From positions 62,001-126,000 of the forward strand of contig CALVEA010000002.1 of assembly GCA_944326455.1 (NCBI GenBank): a stretch of DNA of 64,000 nucleotides. Direction: 5' to 3'. Shown piece by piece: positions 8,596 to 18,374 of the stretch; position 1 is the stretch's first letter, and the number at the start of each line of letters is the position of its first letter. Below the pieces are notes generated by a model. It saw nothing but the letters and a program-made list of their open reading frames with translations, was not told where the DNA came from and ran no database searches. A program made the position numbers and the translations under genes. This stretch comes from Candidatus Gastranaerophilales bacterium. Lineage in GTDB: Bacteria > Cyanobacteriota > Vampirovibrionia > Gastranaerophilales > Gastranaerophilaceae.

Positions 8596-9960
8596 ATGAA
8601 AAACATGCGAAAGATAATAATACTACTCTTGGTTATATTCTTAGGGATAAATACTGTGCAGGCTTACAGTTTGGTTTTGCCTAAAGAAAAGAAGTCTGTA
8701 ACGAATAGGGAGTATGCATTTTTTGTCGGTAAGGCACAAAATACAGAAGTAATAACAATAAATGATAAAAGAATTTATATAGCTCCAAATGGAGCTTTTG
8801 CTCATACGGTAAAGTTAAAAGAAGGAAATAACAGAGTCGTAGTCCGTTCAAATTTAAGTACTCAGATATATAATTTTCGGAAGAAATCATCCGCAGAGAA
8901 GGCAAAGCCGCCTCTTAAAGAATTTGAACCGAAACGAGTTGTTGTAGCAAATGACAGAACGGCTTTAAGAGAGACTCCGGAGCATTCCGGCTTGAATCGT
9001 ATATCACATTTGTTCAAAGATACAAATCTTTTGGTGAATGGTTCACAAGGTGATTTTTATAGAGTATTTTTGTCCAAAAACAGGACTGCGTGGATTGCGA
9101 TTAAAGATACTACTGAGCCTAAAAATGCAGAAGAGTACAGCACTCCGACTTTTATTACCATGAACAGCGAAACTTTTAAGAATGCATCAGTTCATACTAT
9201 TGAATTTACGGATAAACTTCCATATACAATAGATGAAAGCGGAAATGATATTGTGTTTAGGGTTTATAATCCGGAATACTCGGATAATTCTGTCTATACA
9301 GTCAATATAAAAAAGCCTGACAAATACGTGTATAAAACGACTCTTGCAGATAGAGGAACTTATGTTTTTAAAGTAAATGAATTGCCATTGCCTACTGATA
9401 AAACTTTAGATGGGGTTACTGTTGTTGTTGATCCCGGTCATGGAGGTTCGGAATCCGGGGCTATAGGCTGCCTGGGAGATAAAGAAAAAGATATAACATT
9501 AAAAATAGGTTTGGAACTCCAAGACAGGCTGCGGTTAATGGGAGCTAATGTTATTATGACGAGGGAATGCGACGGATTTGTTTCATTAGATGACAGAGTC
9601 AAAATTTCTAATGCTTCCTGTCCTCAAATTTTTGTGAGTATACATCTTAATTCTATACCTGATATAAATATGAATATAAGGAAAAATCGCGGTACAAGTG
9701 TTTATTACTACAATGATAATTCCAGAGAGCTTGCCCAATCTGTTCAAAAAGCATTATTAAAAGAACTTTCCACTCATAATGACGGGGTAAGACAAAAAAG
9801 TTTTAAAGTTTTAAGACGTAGTGAATACTTGAGTATTCTTGTTGAAGCGGCTTATATGACAAATCCGATGGATAGCGTCTTATATAGAGAAGAAGATTTT
9901 GCTTATAACGCTGCAAGAGGTATAGCGGAAGGAATTTTGCGCTATTTGGTTTGTGATTAA
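8596..9960 (+). CDS. N-acetylmuramoyl-L-alanine amidase (Amidase_3)
   Basis: A secreted zinc amidase that cuts the bond between muramic acid and the peptide in peptidoglycan. After a hydrophobic signal peptide (IIILLLVIFLGINTVQA) come a beta-rich N-terminal region, an SH3-like segment near NDRTALRETPEHSGLNRISH, and the C-terminal Amidase_3 domain: DPGHGGSESGA (His about 281), the Glu-containing KEKDITLKIG, SIHLNS (His about 350) and LVEAAYMTNP (catalytic Glu about 417). The ATG at 8596 lies 17 nt after AAGGAG, longer than ideal; the ATG at 8605 is an alternative with no effect on the mature protein. It starts the envelope gene block. Confidence 0.9.
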   Translation: MKNMRKIIILLLVIFLGINTVQAYSLVLPKEKKSVTNREYAFFVGKAQNTEVITINDKRIYIAPNGAFAHTVKLKEGNNRVVVRSNLSTQIYNFRKKSSAEKAKPPLKEFEPKRVVVANDRTALRETPEHSGLNRISHLFKDTNLLVNGSQGDFYRVFLSKNRTAWIAIKDTTEPKNAEEYSTPTFITMNSETFKNASVHTIEFTDKLPYTIDESGNDIVFRVYNPEYSDNSVYTVNIKKPDKYVYKTTLADRGTYVFKVNELPLPTDKTLDGVTVVVDPGHGGSESGAIGCLGDKEKDITLKIGLELQDRLRLMGANVIMTRECDGFVSLDDRVKISNASCPQIFVSIHLNSIPDINMNIRKNRGTSVYYYNDNSRELAQSVQKALLKELSTHNDGVRQKSFKVLRRSEYLSILVEAAYMTNPMDSVLYREEDFAYNAARGIAEGILRYLVCD

Positions 9961-10023
9961 AGACTAAATAGACATCGGAATGGGTTTGTTATAGAATTTA
10001 CTTATTCAGGGAGTGATATTTTT

Positions 10024-11397
10024 ATGAGATTACATAATTCATACACAAATCAAATTGAACAGTTTGAAACTATTGAGCCGAATAAAGTTAAGATGTATGT
10101 GTGCGGACCTACGGTTTATGATAATGCACATTTAGGACATGCCAGATGTTATATAACCTGGGATGTTTTGTATAGATATCTCAAGTTTAAAGGCTATGAT
10201 GTAACTTATTGCAGAAATGTTACAGATGTTGACGATAAAATACTCAAGAAAGCTGAATCTGAAAATAAAACTCCGGAAGAAGTTTCAAAATATTGGTATG
10301 AAAGATTTTCTGAGAGCATGAAAGCCTTAAATAACCTAAAACCGGATGTTGAACCTTTTGCAACAAAAACTCTCGGTGAAATGATTTCTATAATAAAAGA
10401 CTTGATAAACAAGGGGTATGCCTATGAGGCAAACGGAGATGTCTATTTTAGAGTTAAAAAATTCCCTAAATACGGATATCTTTCAAAACAACCTATTGAT
10501 CAGCTTGAAAGCGGAGCTAGAATTGAAGTTGGAGAACATAAAGAGGATCCGCTTGATTTTGCGTTATGGAAAAAAGATGAAAAATTCGGCTATAATTCTC
10601 CTTGGGGAGTGGGACGCCCGGGCTGGCATATTGAGTGTTCGGCAATGAGCAGAAAATATTTGGGTAAGACTATTGATATACATGCCGGCGGTGCTGATTT
10701 AATATTCCCGCACCACGAAAATGAAATTGCCCAATCTGAATGCGCCAACGGCTGCAAATTCGTTAATTACTGGCTGCATAATGGGTTTGTTACTATTAAC
10801 AAAGAAAAAATGTCTAAGTCCCTCGGTAATTTCTTGACAATTGATGATTTGCTGAAAAACTACGACTCAAATACCATAAGATTCTTTATTCTGACAAATC
10901 ACTACAGAATGCCTGTTGAGTTTTCTGATGAAGCTTTGCAGGCGGCTTCTAACGGAGTTAAAAGAATGCTTAATGCCAAACAGACCAAGGTGGATGATAA
11001 TCTTGATATAACTCAGTATGAAGAATATAAAGAATTTGTGGAAGCTATGGATGATGATTTGAATACATCAAAAGCGCTTGCCGTGTTGTTTGATTTGGCA
11101 AATAAGGCAAATAAAGATGTTGAATATGCTTATACTCTTCTTTACAGACTTGGAACCGTTCTTGGGTTTACATTTGAAAAAGCAACCTTGTCAGAAGAGG
11201 AGCTAAAAGGTATTCTTGACCAAGTAAGTCTGGAACTCGGTACGACATTTAATTCAATGGATGAGCTTATTGAAACAAGAAAACAGGCAAGGGCAGAGAA
11301 GAATTGGGCGCTGGCTGATAAAATTAGAATAGGTCTTGATAAAGCGGGAATTGTTCTAAAAGATTCAAAGGAAGGTACAGTTTGGGAACTAAAATAG
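10024..11397 (+). CDS. cysS: Cysteinyl-tRNA synthetase
   Basis: This class I synthetase charges tRNA-Cys. The 457-residue protein has Cys27 in the CGPTVYD motif, the HIGH-type motif HLGH (36-39), the zinc-site region around GRPGWHIECSAMS and HAGGADLIFPHHENE, and KMSKS (262-266). The anticodon-recognition C-terminus (EEYKEFVEAMDDDLNTSKAL onward) is complete, and the length is normal. A GGGAG ribosome binding site precedes the ATG. The last 16 nt overlap the start of the SpoIID-type gene, so the two are translationally coupled. Confidence 0.97.
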   Translation: MRLHNSYTNQIEQFETIEPNKVKMYVCGPTVYDNAHLGHARCYITWDVLYRYLKFKGYDVTYCRNVTDVDDKILKKAESENKTPEEVSKYWYERFSESMKALNNLKPDVEPFATKTLGEMISIIKDLINKGYAYEANGDVYFRVKKFPKYGYLSKQPIDQLESGARIEVGEHKEDPLDFALWKKDEKFGYNSPWGVGRPGWHIECSAMSRKYLGKTIDIHAGGADLIFPHHENEIAQSECANGCKFVNYWLHNGFVTINKEKMSKSLGNFLTIDDLLKNYDSNTIRFFILTNHYRMPVEFSDEALQAASNGVKRMLNAKQTKVDDNLDITQYEEYKEFVEAMDDDLNTSKALAVLFDLANKANKDVEYAYTLLYRLGTVLGFTFEKATLSEEELKGILDQVSLELGTTFNSMDELIETRKQARAEKNWALADKIRIGLDKAGIVLKDSKEGTVWELK

Positions 11398-13046
11398 TAA
11401 AGTTTGTCTTGTTTGTTCTAATGCTGGTTATTTTTCCATCAGCGGCTGTTTTTGCACAGGATGAGGATTATGGACTTGTAAGAGTCGGAATTACAGATAA
11501 TAAATTTCAGAATGTTTTAAGACAAGAAATTACAGTTTACGGCACATCCGATTGTGATATCTGTGACAAAGAATCAAAACGAATCTTGACACATGTTCCT
11601 GCTGAATCTGATATAGTTATAAAGAACGGACTCACTGGCATGAGTGTTACGGTTAATAATACAGGTGCGACATTAAATGATTTTGTTATAGTATGTCCGA
11701 CGGGATTGCTTGGTGTTCGAGATTTGAAAAGAAAAGGGGAACCTGCTGTTTATCATGGGGCTTTTGAGGTGGTTCAAAAACCTGACCATAAAGGTTTTTA
11801 TCTTGTTAACCTGGTTGAAATACAAGAATACTTAAAAGGGGTTGTTCCTAATGAAATGCCAATAAGATTTGGACTGGAAGCCTTGAAAGCGCAAACTATT
11901 GCTGCGAGAAATTATGTGCTGGCTCCAAGAACAAAGGCTTATGAAGAATTTGATGTTGTGGATAGTGTTGCAAGCCAGGTTTATTATGGAGCAAATACCG
12001 AGACAGATATCTCAACCAGGGCAGTAATTGAAACAGATGGCGTTGTAGCTTTATACGATAATGAACCGATACTCACTCTTTACAGCTCTACAGCGGGAGG
12101 GTATACGGAAAGCTATGCCAATGCGTTTTCGGATCCAAATTCAAAAATTTTCCCCTCCGAGCATAAACCATATCTTGCAGCAGTGCCTGATGAAGAGGAG
12201 TTCCCTAAGCTGAACGATGAAGATAAGGCAAGAAATTTTTATTCTCAAAAAGTACCTTCTTTTGATATAGAATCTCCATATTATAGATGGCAAAAAGAGT
12301 GGGCTGTCGGTGAGCTTGAAAATATTCTCAAAAAAACGCTGCCGGCTCAGTCAAAAACAGGGTTTGTTACTCCTGAGTTTAAAGCTTCTGATGACTTAGG
12401 TACAATCAAAGATATAAAAGTTATGCGCAGAGGCGAGTCAGGTAAGGCTATTGAAGTAGAATTGATGACAACTAAGGGGTGCTACAGAATATCCAAAGAA
12501 CTTGTTATCAGAAGAGTTTTCCAAAAAGACGGTATTTCTCTTCCGAGTGCAAATATTATATTTGAAAAGAACCTTGATAATTACGGGAACATAACGGATA
12601 TAACTGTCTATGGCGGAGGATTCGGTCATGGTGTCGGTATGAGTCAGTATGGAGCCGGATATATGGCAACCAAACTTAAACAACCTTACTATAATATATT
12701 ACGGCATTATTATACCGGCATCTGTTTAGGCACACTTCCTGTAGAGGTTTGGAACGAACCTGTTAAACAGACATTTTGGGCACCGGCAGGAAGAGCAGCT
12801 CTTGTTCTTATTAATCCCGGCGTGTCCAAAATTAAAGTTGTTATAAATGGTAAAGAGAGAATGTTTGATGTAACAAAATCTCTTTTTCAGAAAGAAGTAA
12901 AAATAGATATTTCAAGGTTTATTGAAGATGGGCAGAATAATATAGTATATTGTCCAAATGACCATTTAATAAAGGTTTACGTGGAATTGGTCGAGAAGTA
13001 TTCGCACACAACAGGAACGCGGGAGAAATCTGATGAGCAGGGATAA
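11382..13046 (+). CDS. SpoIID/LytB domain protein, secreted
   Basis: The 554-residue protein starts with a signal peptide (FVLFVLMLVIFPSAAVFAQ) and carries a SpoIID/LytB domain: QEYLKGVVPNEMP, the following EALKAQTIAARNYVL, YSSTAGGYTE and GFGHGVGMSQYGAGYMA. SpoIID-family proteins are lytic transglycosylases or amidase enhancers acting on stripped glycan strands. Non-sporulating cyanobacteria also carry them, so this does not imply sporulation. The start is TTG, chosen because AAGGAAGG lies about 8 nt upstream inside cysS. It overlaps murJ by 14 nt, so cysS, this gene and murJ form one unit. Confidence 0.87.
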   Translation: MGTKIVKFVLFVLMLVIFPSAAVFAQDEDYGLVRVGITDNKFQNVLRQEITVYGTSDCDICDKESKRILTHVPAESDIVIKNGLTGMSVTVNNTGATLNDFVIVCPTGLLGVRDLKRKGEPAVYHGAFEVVQKPDHKGFYLVNLVEIQEYLKGVVPNEMPIRFGLEALKAQTIAARNYVLAPRTKAYEEFDVVDSVASQVYYGANTETDISTRAVIETDGVVALYDNEPILTLYSSTAGGYTESYANAFSDPNSKIFPSEHKPYLAAVPDEEEFPKLNDEDKARNFYSQKVPSFDIESPYYRWQKEWAVGELENILKKTLPAQSKTGFVTPEFKASDDLGTIKDIKVMRRGESGKAIEVELMTTKGCYRISKELVIRRVFQKDGISLPSANIIFEKNLDNYGNITDITVYGGGFGHGVGMSQYGAGYMATKLKQPYYNILRHYYTGICLGTLPVEVWNEPVKQTFWAPAGRAALVLINPGVSKIKVVINGKERMFDVTKSLFQKEVKIDISRFIEDGQNNIVYCPNDHLIKVYVELVEKYSHTTGTREKSDEQG

Positions 13047-14604
13047 TACTCCTAGTGTATTAAAAGCAGCCTGGCTTATTGCTTTGGTCACAATTGCAAG
13101 TAAGTTTATGGGGTTTGCAAGAGATATGGTTGTTGCAAATTTTTACGGAGCAACAATGGTTTCGGATGCTTATTTCTATGCTCTACAAATTCCTTCTCTT
13201 GCAATAATTATACTTGGAGGAGTAGGCGGACCTTTTCACAGCGCAACAGTGGCAGTATTTTCAAAGATTATTCCAAACTTTGATTCCAAACCTGATGAAG
13301 TCGTAAACAGACTCTATAATACATTTTTGACAATAACATTCTTGTTTTTTGCTGTGTTGGCGGTCTTAGGCTTCTTTTTTGCAGATAAAATCATGGGGCT
13401 TATAATTTCTGCAGGTTCTCCAGAGCTTGTAAGTCTTGCAGCTGCACATTTTAAGATAATGTCACCTATTATTTTAATTGGCGGGATTATAGGTATCTAT
13501 TACGGACTGCTGGTTTGTTATCAGGAATACATACTCCCTAACCTGTCGCCGATGATTTTGAGTTTGGTCGTAATAATAGTTCTTTTTTGTGTGCATAATG
13601 ATAAATCCGGTCTGGTACTTGCAGGAGCAACTACATTGGGAGCTTTATGCCAGCTTGTTGTGCAATTTCCTAAACTAAGAAAAATTGGTTACAAAATAAA
13701 ACCCAATTTAGATATATTAAATAATCCGAATTTAAACAGTCTTTTTGAACTTCTTTTCCCTGCAATATTGAGTTCGACAATTGGGCAAATCAGTATTTAT
13801 ATAGATATGTTTTTTGCTTCAACTCTTAAAGAAGGTGCATGGACTTCGGTTGTTTTTGCAAATAGAATTTTTCAATTTCCGGTAGGAATTTTGGTGACGG
13901 CGTTTTTAGTTCCGCTTTTTCCAATTTTTTCAAGACTTGCAGGGGAGGAAAAGTTCGACGATATAAAAACCTATTTTAATAAAGGGGTTGGAATGCTGTT
14001 TTTTGCAGCAATTCCTATGGTAATTTTAATTCTTACTCTCGCTAAAGACGGGATATCTCTCGTGTTTGAGCGCGGGGCATTTAACTCAGATGCTGTTATT
14101 ATGGTAACAGAAGCTCTATGTTTTTTATCTTTTTCAATTCTGCCTTATGTGTTTAGAGATTCAATAACAAGAGTGTACTATGCATTCAATGATTCAAAAA
14201 CACCGTTTACCATTGCGATTTCGTCAATTGCACTTAAGGCACTGCTAAACTATTTACTTATTATTAAACTTGATATGGGAATTGCCGGTATTACACTGTC
14301 GACTTCAATTATAACTTTGGTTAACGCTACACTTCTGGGCGTATTTGTATCTAAGAGAATTAAGCTGGATTACAAAAGTTTGTTTTTAAATTTTGGGAAG
14401 ATGTTAGCGGCAGGCTTTTTAACTTTTGCACTTTGTCTGTTGATTGGTGTGGAATTTAACAACCTAATTCTTCCAAAATATGTTTTTGAAGGAGTAAAGA
14501 TATTTGTTGTAACAGGGGTATGTTTATCTGTATATACTCTGCTCAATCTTTTATTTAGAATGGAGTATGCACGAGAACTTGTAAATCGTATAATGAAAAG
14601 GTAA
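13033..14604 (+). CDS. murJ: Lipid II flippase MurJ
   Basis: This 523-residue MviN/MurJ protein has about 14 membrane segments and flips undecaprenyl-linked peptidoglycan precursor across the inner membrane. Family signatures are ITIASKFMGFARDMVVANFYGA-like residues at the N-terminus (ASKFMGFARD), FHSATVAVFSKI, the GSPELV loop, and the central LFPAILSSTIGQISIYIDMFFAS and FERGAFNSDAV stretches, which match MurJ closely. Its start overlaps the SpoIID-type gene, and AGGAACGCGGGAGA serves as the ribosome binding region. Its place next to cell-wall hydrolase genes fits the role. Confidence 0.93.
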   Translation: MSRDNTPSVLKAAWLIALVTIASKFMGFARDMVVANFYGATMVSDAYFYALQIPSLAIIILGGVGGPFHSATVAVFSKIIPNFDSKPDEVVNRLYNTFLTITFLFFAVLAVLGFFFADKIMGLIISAGSPELVSLAAAHFKIMSPIILIGGIIGIYYGLLVCYQEYILPNLSPMILSLVVIIVLFCVHNDKSGLVLAGATTLGALCQLVVQFPKLRKIGYKIKPNLDILNNPNLNSLFELLFPAILSSTIGQISIYIDMFFASTLKEGAWTSVVFANRIFQFPVGILVTAFLVPLFPIFSRLAGEEKFDDIKTYFNKGVGMLFFAAIPMVILILTLAKDGISLVFERGAFNSDAVIMVTEALCFLSFSILPYVFRDSITRVYYAFNDSKTPFTIAISSIALKALLNYLLIIKLDMGIAGITLSTSIITLVNATLLGVFVSKRIKLDYKSLFLNFGKMLAAGFLTFALCLLIGVEFNNLILPKYVFEGVKIFVVTGVCLSVYTLLNLLFRMEYARELVNRIMKR

Positions 14605-14658
14605 TATCAACCGATTAACGGATTTATTTTTTACAAAATAAGATAGTATAGGAGTATT

Positions 14659-15048
14659 ATGGATATAGATTATGAATTATTAATGAATAAAGCAAAAGAG
14701 GCTTCAAAATTTTCTTACTCGCCATTTTCAAAGTTTGCGGTAGGTGCGGCAGTTTTGATGTCTGACGGAGAAATTTATACCGGTTCAAATATTGAAAACT
14801 CCAGTTTTGGACTTACGATTTGTGCTGAAAGATGTGCTATATTTAAGGCTGTTTCTGCCGGAAAAAAAGAAATTTTGGCTGTTGCGATTTATTCTCCTAA
14901 CGAAGATGACTGCTATCCTTGCGGAGCTTGCAGGCAGGTAATGTATGAGTTCCAAGGAGAAAATGAAATTTCTGTAATTACGGAAGTTGAGGGAAAACCT
15001 GTAGTAAGAAAGATGAGTGACTTCCTCCCATACGGATTTAGAATTTAA
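14659..15048 (+). CDS. cdd: Cytidine deaminase
   Basis: The 129-residue homotetrameric-type cytidine deaminase converts cytidine and deoxycytidine to uridine forms in pyrimidine salvage. The catalytic zinc site is complete: Cys55-Ala-Glu57 (TICAERCA) and Pro-Cys88-Gly-Ala-Cys91 (PCGACRQVMYEF). The substrate-binding N-terminus (SPFSKFAVGAAVL and GSNIENSSFG) is present. A GGAG ribosome binding site lies about 5 nt before the ATG. Confidence 0.96.
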   Translation: MDIDYELLMNKAKEASKFSYSPFSKFAVGAAVLMSDGEIYTGSNIENSSFGLTICAERCAIFKAVSAGKKEILAVAIYSPNEDDCYPCGACRQVMYEFQGENEISVITEVEGKPVVRKMSDFLPYGFRI

Positions 15049-15057
15049 ACAACTATT

Positions 15058-15252
15058 ATGTATATATTTGAAATTTTTGTAAAATGGCTTAATAAAAGGG
15101 AGTCAAAAGAAATAACTCCGCAGAAGCCTGATTTTGAAGAAGTGGATGAAGCGTTAAACTGTGAACATAAGTTTATGCCTGTGGACAGTACCGGAGAAGT
15201 TCTTGCTTGTACAAAATGCGGATTTGTAGTAAAAAAAGGTAGGGGGATATAG
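15058..15252 (+). CDS. Small zinc-ribbon protein
   Basis: This 64-residue protein begins 9 nt after cdd. It has a C-X-H (Cys35, His37) and a C-X2-C (Cys51, Cys54) pair around the sequence DSTGEVLACTKCGFVVKKG, a probable single zinc ribbon. Residues 1-12 (MYIFEIFVKWLN) form a short amphipathic helix and the middle is charged. Function is unknown. No good ribosome binding site is visible, so translation may be coupled to cdd. Confidence 0.65.
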   Translation: MYIFEIFVKWLNKRESKEITPQKPDFEEVDEALNCEHKFMPVDSTGEVLACTKCGFVVKKGRGI

Positions 15253-15337
15253 AAGCTGTAAATCTGGAACAATCTTTACTTGAAAACCCTGTTCGTTAAA
15301 AATGAAAGCCTATATTAATAAATAAACGAGGACATAT

Positions 15338-17521
15338 ATGCAAAAAATACTGGATTTTATATCATCAAAAACTTTCAGAAATGTAATGTGTTTCATAGTG
15401 TTTACCTTTTTAGTAACTGTTACAATTTCTTCCCAGAACTACTTTTTTCAAAAAGTTATAGAAAATGGTATCAGTAAAAAAGATATAATTGCACAAAAGG
15501 ATATTAAGGTTATTGATACAAAAAAGACTGAGCTGCATAAAAAAGAGGCTGCTCAGGCTGTAGAGCCTATCTTGACCCAGGCGGAAGATGATTTTATTAC
15601 ATCAAGCTTAACCACCTTACAAAAATCAGTTGTAAAAATTAGAGCAAAAGATGTTTCTGATGAAATAAAAGAGGACGAACTCAGCGTTCTTTTTGATGAA
15701 TCCGGACGGCGCGGAGTCATTGAATTCCTGCTAAAGTCAAGTGACAGCGACTTGTATGCATTGTTTGATAAATGCAAAGTTGTCCTTGCCGGGGTATTGA
15801 ATACAGGTATTTCAAATAAAGACTTTGAAAATAATAATGTTACAGAAATTATCAGAAAAAATATTCCAAATACGACTCCGCGTTCCCAAATTACCCTTAT
15901 AACGAGCGTTCTCAATCAAGTAATTGTTCCAAACTTAGTTGTTGACGAGTTTGCAACTGAAATAGCGAGGAAGAATGCGGCAAATGCGGTAAAACCCTAT
16001 GAAGTATCTTTTAAAAAGGGTTCTAAAATTGTTTTTGAAGGGGAGCCTGTAACCAAGTTAAAAAGGGATGCTCTGAGAGCTGCCGGATATAATGTTTTAG
16101 AGGTAAATTTTGGCGGGTTAGCCGGTATCTATCTTCTGGTTGCGTTTTTTACATTTGTTTTCTTGCAGTATGAAAAGAATTTTGAGAAGCAATATTATAA
16201 TTCTAAACACATACTAATCATGGCATCCTTTACGTTAATACTGGCATTTACCGGTGCGTTGCTTCCTACGGGATTTTCCCCGTACATACTGCCGATACCT
16301 GCTTATACAATTTTACTTTCGATATTTACGACTCCAAGAAATGCTTTCTTTGCATCAACTATTGTTTTGGCTTGGCTTGCGATGGGCATGCATTGGAATA
16401 TGGAAGTCGTAGTTGCTTTTATGCTCTTAAATACAGTTGTAATGACATCTGTATCAAAACTTAAATTCTCTAAGCGTTCAGATTTACTGATTACCAGTTT
16501 AAAAATATCACTGGCAGGAATCCTTGTCGTCGGCGGTATTTATTTCCTTGAAAAATATATGATGGATATAAATAATGTTATGATACTGAGAGATTTGGGA
16601 CTCATAGCAGTGAACTGTTTTGTTATAGGCGGGGTCTTTATCCTGGGCGTACTTCCTATTATTGAAAATGTTTTCCGTGTGATGACTCCTTATGGTTTGG
16701 CAGAGCTTGCTGACCATAACCAGCCTCTTTTAAAGAAGCTGCTTTCTGATGCACCGGGGACATTTAACCATAGTTTGATAGTTTCTCACTTGGCAGAAGC
16801 TGCGGCAGAAGCAATTGGGGCAAATCCTATTCTAGCAAGGGTCGGTACGATGTATCATGATATAGGAAAACTTTTAAGACCTATGTTCTTTGTGGAAAAC
16901 CAGTCTTTTTACGGTATTGAGAACCCGCATAAAACATGCACACCGCGTTTTAGTAAAATGTTGATAACTGCCCACCCAAAAGACGGATTGGAGCTTGCTA
17001 AAGAGTATCATCTTCCGCAGGTTATTAATAATTTTATAACGCAGCATCATGGAACAAGTTTGGTAAGTTATTTTTATAACGAGGCTCTAAAGGAAGAGGG
17101 CGAAGAAAATGTTAAAGAGGAACAGTTCCGCTATCCGGGACCAAAGCCTAATACAAAAGAAACAGCTATTCTGATGATAGCAGATGCAGTGGAATCTGCT
17201 GTAAGAGCTGCTAAAAATCCTTCAAATGAACAAATTGATGCCATTATTCAAAAAATTATTAAAGAACGGCTTAATGACGGTCAATTGGATGATTCACCTC
17301 TTACTTTGAAAGATTTAAAAACAATAGCTGAGACTTTTTCTCGTATGCTCAGAGGCATGCATCACAAGAGAATTAAGTATCATAATGATTTGGTACAGGA
17401 ACTTGATAAAAATAGACAGCAGCATGAAGGTGAGGAAAATAATTCGCAAATGCCTGCTTTAGATAAAGATTTAGAGTCAAAGATTAAGGAATTAGAAGAA
17501 AAAAAGAATGGCAGTAATTAA
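15338..17521 (+). CDS. 7TM-HD phosphohydrolase, PgpH/YqfF-type
   Basis: The 727-residue membrane protein has one N-terminal helix, a periplasmic 7TMR-HDED domain (about 40-255), seven membrane helices (about 255-455) and a cytoplasmic HD domain with FNHSLIVSHLAEAAAEAIG and the metal site YHDIGKL. PgpH of Listeria, with the same architecture, hydrolyses cyclic di-AMP to pApA; the same activity is inferred here but not provable from sequence. It starts after a GAGGAC ribosome binding site and overlaps ybeY by 14 nt, an arrangement (pgpH-ybeY-dgkA) common in Firmicutes and cyanobacteria. Confidence 0.9.
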   Translation: MQKILDFISSKTFRNVMCFIVFTFLVTVTISSQNYFFQKVIENGISKKDIIAQKDIKVIDTKKTELHKKEAAQAVEPILTQAEDDFITSSLTTLQKSVVKIRAKDVSDEIKEDELSVLFDESGRRGVIEFLLKSSDSDLYALFDKCKVVLAGVLNTGISNKDFENNNVTEIIRKNIPNTTPRSQITLITSVLNQVIVPNLVVDEFATEIARKNAANAVKPYEVSFKKGSKIVFEGEPVTKLKRDALRAAGYNVLEVNFGGLAGIYLLVAFFTFVFLQYEKNFEKQYYNSKHILIMASFTLILAFTGALLPTGFSPYILPIPAYTILLSIFTTPRNAFFASTIVLAWLAMGMHWNMEVVVAFMLLNTVVMTSVSKLKFSKRSDLLITSLKISLAGILVVGGIYFLEKYMMDINNVMILRDLGLIAVNCFVIGGVFILGVLPIIENVFRVMTPYGLAELADHNQPLLKKLLSDAPGTFNHSLIVSHLAEAAAEAIGANPILARVGTMYHDIGKLLRPMFFVENQSFYGIENPHKTCTPRFSKMLITAHPKDGLELAKEYHLPQVINNFITQHHGTSLVSYFYNEALKEEGEENVKEEQFRYPGPKPNTKETAILMIADAVESAVRAAKNPSNEQIDAIIQKIIKERLNDGQLDDSPLTLKDLKTIAETFSRMLRGMHHKRIKYHNDLVQELDKNRQQHEGEENNSQMPALDKDLESKIKELEEKKNGSN

Positions 17522-18017
17522 TATTTTTACTGAAAATATTTATAAAGCCTGGCAAGTTGATGAAAAAGATGTAATTGATAAAACGAAAAAATTGCTTACT
17601 CATTATATTGCTAAATTAAAAGATTCAAGCTGTCTTGCCGGTAAAGTTTATGATTCAATCACGCTTGACATAGTGTTTTGTGACTCTGAAAAAACTCACG
17701 AATTAAATAAAGAATACAGGGATAAAGATTATCCGGCTGATATAATAACATTTGCTATTTTTGCGGATGATGAGAATAGCTTTATTTTTGATGGTGATAT
17801 TAATTTGGGAGAAATTGTTATTGCGCTTGATAAAGTTATAGACGGAGTAAATAGAGATATAAGTTTTTCTAAAAATAAGGAGCAGGAGTTATATTTTTTA
17901 ATAAGCCATGGGCTAATGCACCTGTTAGGATTTGACCACAGAGATGAAGAAGAATACAATTTTGTTATAGAGGAGCAAAGAAAAGCGCTGGAGTGTATTG
18001 ATTATGACAAAATTTAA
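17508..18017 (+). CDS. ybeY: Endoribonuclease YbeY
   Basis: YbeY is a zinc-dependent endoribonuclease needed for 16S rRNA 3'-end maturation and ribosome quality control. The 169-residue protein has the metal motif H-x3-H-x5-H in ISHGLMHLLGFDHRDEEEY (near residue 130-148) and the typical core NKEYRDKDYPADIITFA with a conserved Asp. It overlaps pgpH upstream and the kinase gene downstream by 14 nt each, so expression is coupled. Confidence 0.95.
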   Translation: MAVINIFTENIYKAWQVDEKDVIDKTKKLLTHYIAKLKDSSCLAGKVYDSITLDIVFCDSEKTHELNKEYRDKDYPADIITFAIFADDENSFIFDGDINLGEIVIALDKVIDGVNRDISFSKNKEQELYFLISHGLMHLLGFDHRDEEEYNFVIEEQRKALECIDYDKI

Positions 18018-18369
18018 GTCACAGGGATTTAGAAATACTTTTAAAAATGCCAGGAAGGGTTTCAGACTGGTTTTAAAGAGTGAAATGAATATCAGAATCC
18101 ATGTTACCATAGCTCTTTTTGTTGTATTTTTTGCTTACTTAATGCATTTTTCAGTAATAGAATATTGCCTGCTTCTTTTTGCTATAGGCTTTGTAATAGT
18201 AGCAGAAATGCTTAATTCGGCAATAGAGTTTGCGCTTGATTCAATCTACCACAACAGGTATTCTAAAATGGTAGGTATGGCAAAGGATATTTCTGCCGGC
18301 GCGGTTATGTTTGCGTCATTTATAAGCCTTGTTGTCGGGTTGATATTGTTTGGAAAGCATTTATTGTAA
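18004..18369 (+). CDS. dgkA: Diacylglycerol/undecaprenol kinase
   Basis: The 121-residue integral membrane kinase of the DgkA family has three membrane helices and the conserved E(M)LNSAIEFALD motif with KMVGMAKDISAGAV. Gram-positive-type members phosphorylate undecaprenol and proteobacterial ones diacylglycerol; the short N-terminus and company of ybeY favour the undecaprenol-kinase type, which would recycle the carrier for lipid II. I chose ATG 18004 rather than the in-frame TTG 6 nt upstream because CTGGAG lies 10 nt before it. Confidence 0.9.
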   Translation: MTKFKSQGFRNTFKNARKGFRLVLKSEMNIRIHVTIALFVVFFAYLMHFSVIEYCLLLFAIGFVIVAEMLNSAIEFALDSIYHNRYSKMVGMAKDISAGAVMFASFISLVVGLILFGKHLL

Positions 18370-18374
18370 TGTGA